DNA of 64,000 nt, taken from Holtermannia corniformis (taxonomy: Eukaryota > Basidiomycota > Tremellomycetes > Holtermanniales). The stretch lies in contig BCIJ01000010.1 in the NCBI GenBank assembly GCA_001599935.1, positions 1 through 64,000 on the forward strand, given 5' to 3'. Each line of letters begins with the position of its first letter. The first letter of the stretch is position 1. This document shows positions 1 through 9,400 of this stretch, in pieces. The notes under the pieces are model-generated. The model was not told where the DNA came from, ran no database searches, and worked only from the letters and a program-made list of their open reading frames with translations. Made by a program: the position numbers and the translations under genes.

Positions 1-26
1 TAACCCCCTAACCCCCTAACCCCTAA
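1..26. repeat. Telomere repeat array, left chromosome end
   Basis: Three C-rich units (TAACCCCC twice, then TAACCCC) open the window. Read inward this is the C strand of a TTAGGGGG-type telomere, the form known from Cryptococcus and related basidiomycetes. The orientation fits a true left chromosome end. Only about three units are present, so the array is truncated by the assembly. It joins the subtelomeric repeat at the shared word AAGTCCCT with no spacer. Confidence 0.9.
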
Positions 27-312
27 GTCCCTTATTTTGGTCAAAACCCGGCACCCGGTTTTGGATGGCGAGAGAGCTTCGGTCGGCTGAAAGTCGACTA
101 ATCCTAGACTATTATATACCGTTTGAAAGCTACGCTCAAGGAGATTACGATTCTAATGTCGTTAGGTCGCTGCTTCGAATCCAAGTCCTGAAAATCAAGG
201 TGCGAGCCTGGAAAACAGCCTTTTCGCTCGAATGCTGACTTAGTCCCCACGGTACACCGGCGATTTTTTGCGGCTTTTTTGCGGCGTTTTCTGGCTGAGC
301 TGAGTTGATTAC

Positions 313-412
313 AACAAGTTATCCTAATGAGCGATTGATCTGACTAATGGTTGAGTGATCCAATCCTAATGAGTGATTGATCCAGTACTGATGGCTGATT
401 GATACGAGTGGT
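313..412. repeat. Degenerate ~20-bp minisatellite in repeat copy 1
   Basis: About four imperfect tandem units resemble CTAATGGNTGATTGATCCAG. Each carries a TAATG core followed by a TGATTGAT or TGAGTGAT core. The matching block in the second repeat copy is at about 3943-4042. No open reading frame runs through it. Confidence 0.65.
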
Positions 413-514
413 GCTGCTGGTGTACGGTGTTGTGCAGTGCTAGCACTGTGTTAGAGTGGTGCTAGCTGGTTGCATTGATACGGTGCAGTGGATTGATCCA
501 AGTGTACTATGGCT

Positions 515-532
515 GGATCAATGCATTGATCC
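515..532. repeat. 18-bp perfect palindrome
   Basis: GGATCAATGCATTGATCC is its own reverse complement. It sits at the inner end of repeat copy 1 and contains the stop codon (518-520, minus strand) of the telomere-adjacent gene. Copy 2 keeps a 14-bp core, ATCAATGCATTGAT, at 4137-4150. It could be a protein-binding site or a recombination point; nothing here decides this. Confidence 0.7.
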
Positions 533-2720
533 CCCGTCGATAGTTATTAGGTACTTGAGCAGTAGCTCAGAGACGCACAGCGGCAGCTCGCGAGGGATAG
601 GCTTGTCCTTGCCAATGAGGTTCGCGCTCTTGTGGTACTGGAGAATGACGGTCAGACGCCCCGAGATGGCAAAGACGTTGCGCAGCGTAGAGCCAATGTT
701 GACGAGCTTGGCTGAGCAGAGCTCCGAGCCTCGAGACGGAGAGCCGCAGGTGACGTGGATGAGCGGGGCGAGGATGCCGAGTAACGCACGGCAGTCGTTG
801 AGGTAGCGTACGACGCGCGTCCGCTGCCAGACAATCTCGCCATTGTCGAGGCCGCGGTGGAACCCGTCCGAGTCCATGATGCGCTGCAGGACGGCTCGCC
901 AATGGTCTTGCAACCCGTTCTGCGTGACGAAGCTGTAGCCCGCCTCCTCGTTTGGCACCTGATCCTTGAGCTCGAGGGATACGTTGAGGTCCTCGCCAAG
1001 TGCCAGAGACGCCAGCATCTCGCCAGCCTTGGTGCACAGCGTCGGGATCATCGTACGGACACGATCGAGGTCGAGGGTAGTCCCGTTGACTGCGAGGATG
1101 ACGCCAGCCGTATCTTTCCAGCTGCAGCGCGGGAGGAGGGGAGTGGCCATGGCGCAGGCGTTGGCAAGCCGTTTCATGTCGAGCAGAGCTGAAAAGCAGT
1201 TGAGACGGGATGGACTGATGAGTGCGATCGTGTCCGCAACGCTGAGACGTCAGCTACGCTCGNGAGCTGAAGGCCAGACTCACGCAGTCTGCTCTGGCAT
1301 CCCCGAGTCGAGATCCGCCATGATCTTGCTGTAGAGAACCGCACGAATGATCCATTGGAGCTGAGCGAGGGTGCGGGTGATGTCGTGTGGGCCATCAAAG
1401 CCGCCCTTCTCCTTCAGGTGACGCAAGCAGATGAAGCGGATCAGAGGGAACTCGTAGACGCTGCGGTGCGAGGAGGATGGGACGTCTTCAAGGAGGGCAA
1501 CGACGAACTCTTGCAAGTTGGTGATGATTGTGTCGGGCTCTGACACCATCTCGACCAGGTCCTCGAGGGCAGACGCGAGCTGCAGAGAGATAGACGCGGT
1601 GTACGAGGAATCCATGGGCAGTTTGACAAGGCGGGCGAGCATGTTGATGAAGCGTAGGAAGGTCCGTGTACACTCCATGATGTACTTGTTGCTGTTGGCC
1701 CGTAGCATCCCAGTTGCCCTGCATCATTAGCCTCGCGCCAGCCGTACCAAGCCGTACTCACTCCTCTGCATNGCTGTTGACCAGCAGCGTGCGTACGCGC
1801 GGGTTCCCACTGATGAGCATGGCGTGCACCTTGGTGATGGCTGTCCTCACGCCCTTGGACAGCTCGCCAAGCTGGACCTCGTGCTCCCTGACTGTAGCAA
1901 AGGTCAAGGCCTGCAGCGGGCGCAGCTCGTGACCCTTGACATGGTCCACCCAGTTGTAGACACGGAGGAACGGCGTCAAGTCCCGCTCATTCTCCACGAC
2001 CGTCGTGTACGCAGGGATGGCATTGAGCGCGGCTTCCCAGATGGCGGCTTTCGGGTCCACGGGGATGTCAGGGATGCGGTAGTCGTCCACCTCGAAGGCG
2101 ACGGTCGTGCCGCGACTGAAAATTTGTTGATAGACGGCGTTGTAGCGGAACGAGGTGGACGGCGCCCAGGGATGGTGGTCGCGGAGGTGGTTGGACATGG
2201 TCTTCTCCGTGGGACAGATGTATCTGCGTCTGTCAGCCTCGCCAGTNACGCTCGAGCAACTCACCTGCAGAGACGGCACGCNAGCCCGCAGTTGACTTTG
2301 AGACCATCAATACGCTGGATGAGCTTGCCCGCGACCATGGGCAAGACGGGATGACCATTCTTGAAGGCTTGCGGGACCTCCTCGAGTGCCGCGTTGACTG
2401 CCGCGGCCGTCGCGTCCTTGGCCCGGGCGTCGTGCACCTTGGAAATGTGCTCCTTGATGCTACGAGGGATGGCGCGGACACCTTCCTTGCACTCGACGCA
2501 GACCAGAAAGTGCAGACCTGGTTGGTAGACGAGGCCGAGGGTTGCCAAGGCGGGCAGGTGCTCGAGAGGGACCGTGTAGACGTCGAGCGAGCCTGCGAGG
2601 TCAGCGAGGTCACATCAGGTCGCCGTACGCACCAATCTCCATGTACACCTTGGAGCCCGCGCAGTAGAACTCATCCTCGTCAATGACGATAGCAGTGGCT
2701 TGCGTGTTGCTGACAGACAT
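518..2720 (-). CDS. Telomere-linked zinc-finger protein, likely a truncated telomere-helicase family member
   Basis: Five exons join in frame: 2633-2720, 2265-2592, 1762-2223, 1284-1718 and 518-1241, giving 678 aa. Introns are 40-43 nt. The start is the ATG at 2720. Two Cys-x2-Cys...His zinc-finger-like motifs are visible near residues 60-85 (CVECKEG...HISKVH) and 135-160 (CRLC...HLRDHH). This paired pattern is typical of the OrsD/DUF3505-type domain found ahead of RecQ-like helicases in fungal subtelomeric genes. The C-terminal part (YHKSANLIGKDKPIPRELP) resembles the segment that in those proteins comes just before the helicase. No helicase motif follows; translation stops in the subtelomeric repeat. 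Four N bases (1263, 1772, 2247, 2282) lie in this gene: 2282 and 1772 are in codons (2282 is silent), 1263 and 2247 are in introns. The family assignment is inference; the exon structure is read directly. Confidence 0.75.
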
Positions 2721-3662
2721 AGTTAGTTACGCAGAGGTTCAAGTTGGTGGGCAAGCCCGTACGCACCGCAGCCTTTCATACTGACACGCTCACGGTCCAA
2801 GCGTAACAACACCCCTCAGAGATCAGAGCCGTGATTGCCCGTGCTGGCTTGCCTGCGTCACCGCCGCGGTTGGCCGTGCTGAGCGGGTCCTGACTGGTCC
2901 TGGCGGGCGTCCTGGATGAGCTCGACCCGTGCAGTCTGAGGTCGCGTCGAAGCTGGCTGCGGGATCTAATTAGCGCACATGAAACCCGCCGCGCACCTTC
3001 CGAGGTGAATGACGGACCAACCAAGCGTCCCCCCGCTTGGAGACCGGTACCGTCGTGCTCAGAATCATCAGGGGAACACGCTCGTACTGGTCTCCGAGGG
3101 GCGGACGAGCCTTGGTCAAAGACCCGGACTGACGGGCAGAGACGCTGAGCTGGAAGTCATGTGACTTGGCCTGGATTTGCCGCGTATCTGCTTTATGGCC
3201 CGTAAAATGCAACTTTAGACAGAACTCTGATAGTATAGATTGTAGAGCTGAGCCGTGGCTTTCCGTGAATACTAACTAGAGCTTTGTACGTATCTTAGTT
3301 GTTGAGTTCCGAGGGGCGGGGAGGCGTACGAGGGGAATGGAATCTGGGACGGGTCCACGTGGCCGTGAATTGCTGGTTTAGGCAGGTTACGAGGGTCGGG
3401 GACGAGGCCACGTGTTTCCACCTGCCTCTTTGGGGTGCTTTTACGTGGTGAATGAGAATCCACAATGGTTAGGTAAGGTGTCATATTCCTTCCCTATTGG
3501 TGACTGTCGTCGCCAATGCGCTCGTTCACGGCTGCCGGGATCAGTGTGTAGACGAGGTGGACTGGTCAGGCTTGCCCAAATCAACGCCGCGTGTGTTTTC
3601 CCCACGTGAAATCGCATTTCAGACCTATCATATGATTTTTCATTTTTCGTGATTTTTTGGCG
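2721..3662. other. Subtelomeric spacer with E-boxes, no convincing gene
   Basis: About 940 bases lie between the telomere-linked gene and the second repeat copy. The short ORFs on the minus strand (2776-3024, 3272-3484) lack similarity I recognise and are probably chance. The spacer carries three CACGTG boxes and CCAAT-like motifs near 3496-3518. It is the likely promoter of the minus-strand gene starting at 2720. Confidence 0.5.
3356..3608. promoter_or_regulatory. Cluster of three CACGTG E-boxes
   Basis: CACGTG occurs at 3356-3361, 3409-3414 and 3603-3608. In yeasts this hexamer binds bHLH factors such as Cbf1 or Pho4 homologues. The cluster lies upstream of the minus-strand telomere-linked gene and directly outside repeat copy 2. 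Function is inferred only from the motif. Confidence 0.4.
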
Positions 3663-4195
3663 AAGTCCCTCGTTTTGACCCATTCCCGGCAGCCGGGATC
3701 GAGAGAGAGAGGGTGCATCGAGGGTCTCGTTCTGGACGAATCCTAGGACTATTATATACCATTCGAAAGCTACGCTCAAGGAGATTACGAATCCAGTGTC
3801 CGTTGGGTCGCTGCTTCAACTCATGGTCGTGTAAAACGAAGTTTAGCCTGGAAAATGGCGTATTCGGCCATTTGCTGACTTAGTCTCCACTGCCCAGTAC
3901 ACCAGCGATTTTGGCGACTTTTGCCAGGCTAGTCTGATTAGGATAAGTTATTCTAATGGCCGATTGATTCAGCTAATGGTTGAATGATCCAGTGCTAATG
4001 GTTGAATGATACGAGTGCTAATGCCTGAATGATACGAGTGCTGTAGTGGTGGTGCAGTGCTAGTACTGTGCTAGTGTGGTGCTAGCTGGTGGCATTGATA
4101 CGGTGCGGCTGATTGATTCAAGTCTACTATGGTGGAATCAATGCATTGATCCCACGCCGATAGTAGTTAGGCAACTTGTGAGCTCATGTAGTAGC
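3663..4195 (+). repeat. Subtelomeric repeat, internal copy
   Basis: This is the second copy of the repeat that touches the telomere, in direct orientation. It keeps the ATTATATACC and CTACGCTCAAGGAGATTACGA words, the ~20-bp minisatellite block and the palindrome core. On the minus strand the last ~19 codons of the telomere-linked gene are also recognisable and still open to the same stop, with a 9-nt in-frame insertion. It looks like the remnant of an older chromosome end or of a second gene copy. Confidence 0.8.
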
Positions 4196-5469
4196 TTGGC
4201 TTTCTCAGTATGCCGAACCATTCTTGGCTGGTGTTGAGTAGTGGCGAGTAACAACAAGTGCAAGACGAATGCATAGAAGCAAACTCAAGCAAGATTTACA
4301 TTTCCCACGCAGTGCTTGCACGAGTGCGGATCGAACAATTGCATCATCGAACGGGGCACTCAGCTCTGACTGCCTTTTCCGGAAGGTGACTGATCGATCG
4401 CTGGAACGAACTTAGCACCGAACACTTGAATTGAACCCCCCTAATAATGGTTAGGCGGACGGTCATTCGTCCCACGACTGCTCTGGGTCGCCACTAAGAG
4501 GTGCGTCGTGGTGGCTGCGAAGGCGTCTGCTTGGATGAAGGACTGGTCGCTCAGCGTGTGTGTGTCCATGTGGTCCCTACCAACGGAGGAAATCGTGAGC
4601 TTGCCTCGCAGCAAACAGTCTGTGGAACGCGTCAGCAATCACTGTTGCGACATCGCCGCCGAGATATATTGACCATCATGCGCTTCGCCGCTAGTATCAT
4701 GTCGGGGCACTGGCCGCAGAGTGGCTCCCATCGCGGCGCTCAAGCATCCTCGGCTTCTTCATGGTCTTGCTCCTCTCGATAGCCGCCACCGACGTTGCGC
4801 GAGGTTGCACCCTTCTCCTCCACAACGCTGCCAGATCGCTCGAGACAACATTGCCTGTCACTTCACAGTCTCCGTCACGTCTAGACTTGCAGCCGCTCAG
4901 CAAGACTGCGGTGCGCAATCCGGCTAACGATTCGGGCCTGGATGTAGGGCTTGAGCTCGAGAAACCGCTGCGCTGAGGTTGATGCGCGAGCCCAGCAGGG
5001 GATTGAGTGGAGATCTCTGCAGTCTGTTGACTCTTCCATTGCACACTGCCAACGCAACCGACCCCCGAGGAGCGCGCGACCATTTAGTTGGGGAATCGTA
5101 CATGACATGACACTCGAACAGTTTGACAAGTGCGCCGAGTCGGCCGAATGTATGTTCTTCCACATCGAGTGATGGCGCGGGGAGGGCAACGAACTTGAGG
5201 GTAGTCGCTGTGGTCAGTACGGCCAGGCAGCGGTGACTCGCCTGTATCCGTCTGCGTCTCTCCGCGCTGGACGGCTCTGGGCGCAGCTGACGCTCGAGCT
5301 TGGCAGACCGTTTCGCGGACGATGTCATCGGCAGGGTTGCGCAGGCTGTCGTCAGCTGCATTGATACGCTACGACCGGATGCGTTCGGTGCAGCTGTAGT
5401 CAGCTTTGCCAACCAACTCGCTGGCTGATCTTGACCAATAGCGGAATCGATACATTTCACTCGCTACGA
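4196..5469. other. Gene-poor stretch with a low-support minus ORF
   Basis: No gene can be supported firmly. A minus-strand frame runs from an ATG at 5361 to a stop at 4924 (145 aa), rich in Ser, Arg and Ala. It has no recognisable domain, no clear splice motifs and overlaps several equally open frames, so it may be chance or decayed coding sequence. No tRNA or rRNA was seen. Confidence 0.4.
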
Positions 5470-5719
5470 CTAGATCTTGGGGTCGGTTGGGTGGATCGCC
5501 TCGGGCAACGCCTTCTCGAGGCCCTTGGGAGCGACCTTTTGGATCGCCTCGGGGACAATCGACGGGCCCGTGGCGTGCGAGACGTTGGTCGCGGGCTGTG
5601 CGGTCAGCGAGATCAACGTCAAGAGCACTCACGTTGCCAGGCTGGGCGGTGGCGGGCGCGCCGCTCTCGGCGACAGGGCGGCCGGCAAGGTTGGAAGCGG
5701 GGGTCTGGTTGCTGGACAT
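5470..5719 (-). CDS. Small conserved-type protein, 70 aa
   Basis: Two exons, 5633-5719 and 5470-5595, are separated by a 37-nt intron with donor GTGAGT and branch GCTGAC; both exons are whole codons. The product is 70 aa with a Ser/Ala/Pro-rich first half and a second half carrying the pattern VPEAIQKVAPKGLEKALPEA followed by IHPTD. Short fungal proteins with a similar Pro-x-x-hydrophobic tail are common and uncharacterised. A TATAAG box lies about 40 nt upstream of the ATG, suggesting strong or regulated expression. The role is unknown. Confidence 0.7.
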
Positions 5720-6423
5720 TGTGATGAGTTGAAGTACGTCGGGTCAGTCGCGGTCTCTTATACCAGCTCTGGCGACATTATGACGCGCACTGACGGCTGC
5801 AGCGCGGCAGCACGCTTGCGTGGTCGACGGGCATCGACAGCAGGTGACGCGCGGCCTGACGCGTTTGAGCGGGCATGCTGATCCAGCCTTGGCGATGACC
5901 GGTCATCGGGAATCGACGTCGGCGTAGATACATCGGGGCATCGGGGCATCGATCGGGGCGCAGCAACCTTGATTGGGATAAAGACGCAAGCCACGGCAGG
6001 ACCGCGCAGGTGGCTGCGTCGTCATTTGTCATTGAAGAGGGTTTATCTGCGTCGTCGAAAAGTCAGCCCTGCGCGGGTGTCACGATTTTGCCAGCGAGAT
6101 TCCAAACTCGCCCAAGGATTGCGAACTGTCCGTCATGAAACTTGACCATGGAAATCTCTTGCATCTCACAAGCTGCCATGTACGGTAGCGCCCGCACCGT
6201 TTCTTGAGCCTCAAAATACACCCAGCCGGCGTTTTGCGGCGTTCCCGTTTCGCCTTTGGGGGTCAGAACGGAATCAACGTTGTTAGCCTTACCCTTTGAT
6301 CGCTTGCCGAGACGTTGCGCCTGGGAAGATAGCCTTGCCTGTGCCGGTGAGCCTCATCCCGCTGAAAGGCCAGCCCAAGGCGATGACGCTGACATCGATT
6401 TGGGCCGAAAGGACGTGTTCGCC
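5720..6423. other. Divergent intergenic region before the NRPS-like gene
   Basis: About 700 bases separate the 70-aa gene from the NRPS-like gene. Besides the TATA box of the small gene I see no motif cluster and no supported ORF. The frame of the NRPS-like gene stays open upstream to 6256, but without an ATG. Confidence 0.5.
5757..5762 (-). promoter_or_regulatory. TATA box of the 70-aa gene
   Basis: The minus strand reads TATAAG about 38 nt upstream of the ATG at 5719. Several other short genes in this window have a similar box at a similar distance, while the long housekeeping genes do not. Confidence 0.5.
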
Positions 6424-9400
6424 ATGTCCCGCATCGATGTCACCAAGGATCTCGCGGCGCTCTTCATCGCTCAGGCAAAAGCAACTCCCGACGCCGTAGC
6501 GCTCGAGGATGAGACGCGCTCTCTGACCTATGCTCAACTGGACCAAGAGACGGAGGCGCTCGCCAACCACATTCGACAATCTCACAAGGTCGGCCGAGAC
6601 AGTCTTGTCGGCATCCTCATGCACCGAAGCGCCGACTATGTCGTTGCGTCACTTGCGGCATTGCGCGCTGGCGGTGCTTTCCTCGTGCTTGAGCTCGCCT
6701 ACCCGTCCGGCCTGTTGCGAGACGTCGTGGAGGATGCAAAGCCGGCCGTCGTTCTCACGCAAATGGCGCACGTCGAGCACATCAAGTCGGACGTCGCTGT
6801 CATTGCAATCGACGCGCCTGGAGGATACGTCAAAGCAAACGGTCATGGGTCGCCGCTCTCCCCACTCCCCGCGGTTGACGACCTCGACCGCCTCGCCTTT
6901 GTCTCCTACTCGTCGGGTACAACGGGACAGCCCAAGGGAATTGCGAACCCTCATCGCGCCGCTATCCTTTCCTATGACCTACGTTTCCAACTCTCCGACC
7001 TCTCGCCGTCGGACCGCGTCGCGTGCAACGTGTTCTTTGTCTGGGAGATGCTGCGACCGTTGATACGTGGCGCTACCGTTGTTGCCATTCCGGACAAGGC
7101 GAGCTACGACCCCACCGCGCTGGTCAGCATCCTCGCTTCGAAGCGGATCACCGACACTTTGATGACCCCGACGCTCCTGTCCACCGTCCTCTCCCGCTAC
7201 CCCGATCTGCACCAGCAAGTGCCCGACCTGCGATCGCTATGGCTCAACGGCGAAGTGGTCACGACGGATCTGTGCCGGCGAGCCGTCAAAGCACTGCCAA
7301 ACACCCGTCTGCTCAACGTGTACAGTGCGAGCGAAACACACGAAGTCGCTGCGGGAGATATCCGCACGTTTGTCGACTATGAAACTCGTGTTTGTCCCGT
7401 TGGCATGCCGATGGACCCGGACCGCGTATACATCCTCGACGAGTCGGGCAATCGAGTCGGCAACAACGTCAGCGGGGAGCTCTACGTCGGCGGAGACTTG
7501 CTTGCGCGAGGCTACCTCAATCTCCCCGAGACGACAGCCAAGGCGTTCACTCCCGACCCGTTCTCGGACAAGAAGGATGCGCGGATGTACAAGACTGGCG
7601 ACCTAGCTCGCCTGCTGCCGTCGGGTTTGCTGGAGATTACCGGTCGGGCTGGTGGGATGATCAAAACGCGGGGATACACGGTGCAACCTGGTGCGGTGGA
7701 GACTGCCATTGTCAAGCACCTCGCTGTCCGCGACTGTGCCGTCACCGCGTGGGGCGACGGCCTGGAGAGACAGCTCGTCGCGTACGTCGTTCGAGACACC
7801 GACGACAGGCGAGACCGCGCCGATCTCGTCATTGAATCGGGCATCAGTCCGGCCGCTCGACGAGCCCTCGCACCACACCTCGCCTTGTATATGATACCCG
7901 CGCTGTGGGTCGAGATGGACGTGCTGCCCACACACGGCGTGTCGGGAAAGATCGATCTCAAAGCCCTACCGCCGCCGCCCACCCCGAAGACGCCGAACGG
8001 TACTGAAAAGGAGGCCAACACCGAGATCAAGGTCGAAACGGTCGTCCGGCTTTGGTCCGAGGTGCTCAACATGCCTGCCGGAGCGATCAAGGAGGAGCAC
8101 GACTTTTTCGATCTCGGCGGCCACTCGCTCGTCCTGGCTGTGCTGGCCAACCGCTTTACCAAAGAGTTTGGCTTTGCGGTGCCTCTTGCCCTGCTCGCTG
8201 GGACGCCAACACTGCAAGGTCACATCAACGTGATCCGAGACGCCCGAGATGGTCACACAGCGGCCGTTCAAGCCGACCTGCCTGCTGTACTTTGCGCCGA
8301 TGTCGAGCTCGACGCGGATATCACGTCACACGGCACACCGATGCGCCAGCTCTGCGAGGCCCGAACCGTGCTGTTGACCGGCTCGACTGGGTACCTCGGG
8401 GCGTTTTTGCTCAAGTCGCTCATCCAGCACACGTCAGCAACCGTCATCTGTCTGGTACGCTTCACCGACCCGTCCGATGACTGTCGACCCGCCGGTCTCG
8501 CTCGTATCCGGAAGAATCTCGTCGACCTCGGCTTGTGGAATGATGACATGCTGGAGCGAATGCAAGTGCTGCCGGGCGACCTTTCCGGCAAACGTCTGGG
8601 TCTATCTACCGAGGTCTTTGCTCAAGTCGCGTCGCGTATCGAGGTCATCATCCATGCCGCCGCTACTGTCAATCTGGTCTACCCGTATGCTGCTCTTCGC
8701 AGCGCAAACGTCGGCGGCACACGAGAGATCCTCCGCCTCGCTTCTGTCAGCGGTGCAACTCTACACCACATCTCGACCAACGGAGTCTTGGTGCCGTCAC
8801 TCGAGGGCTGGTCCGAGATGGCCATGGTCGCGCTCGAAGATGTTCCGGAGAAACTGCTCGATGGTTATGGCCAGACCAAATGGGTCGCCGAAATGCTCGT
8901 CAACGAAGCTGCGCGCCGCGGTATGCCTGTCAAAATCTACCGACCGGGAACGATCAGCGGACACAGCGTGACCGGGTCGACCAACACTTATGACCTGCTC
9001 AACGCGCTGATTGTCGAGTCGCTGCAACTCGGCTGCGCGCCGTCTATCGATCAGTGGTTTGCCGAGATGACACCGGCCGATCACGTCACCGAGGCGATCA
9101 TCACGCTGGCGGACCACACCGAGACTGATCAGCTCGTCTATCACTTGGGCGATTCGAATCCCGTGTCGGCTCGCAGCTTGTTCGACTCGCTCAACGAGCT
9201 TGGTTACCCCACCACGCGCCTGCCGTGGGACGACTGGGTGACTTTGTGGAACGAAAAGAGGGGTAACGGTAAACTCCGCAACGAGCCTTTCACCGTCGAC
9301 ATTCTACGCAGCGGCATGCCTACGATCGAGACGCTCCAGGCTGTGACCGTTCTCAAAGACGACGCCACGCGTGCTGCTTTGGCACTCTACGGCGTGCGTC

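Larger units (their letters stand above)
25..565 (+). repeat. Subtelomeric repeat, telomere-adjacent copy
   Basis: This stretch matches 3663-4195 in the same orientation. Shared landmarks in order are AAGTCCCT, ACTATTATATACC, AAAGCTACGCTCAAGGAGAT, a block of degenerate ~20-bp repeats, GTGCTAGTGTGGTGCTAGCTG-like sequence, and a palindrome around ATCAATGCATTGAT. The two copies differ by many substitutions and small indels, so the duplication is not recent. The end of the neighbouring minus-strand gene, including its stop codon, lies inside this copy. Confidence 0.85.

Noticed and set aside
150..185. tRNA-like word GCTTCGAATCC in the subtelomeric repeat
   Set aside because: No acceptor or anticodon stems flank it and the second repeat copy does not preserve it.
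6256..6423. 56-codon upstream extension of the NRPS-like gene
   Set aside because: It starts at TTG, not ATG, and has no adenylation-domain similarity; the ATG at 6424 fits the domain start.
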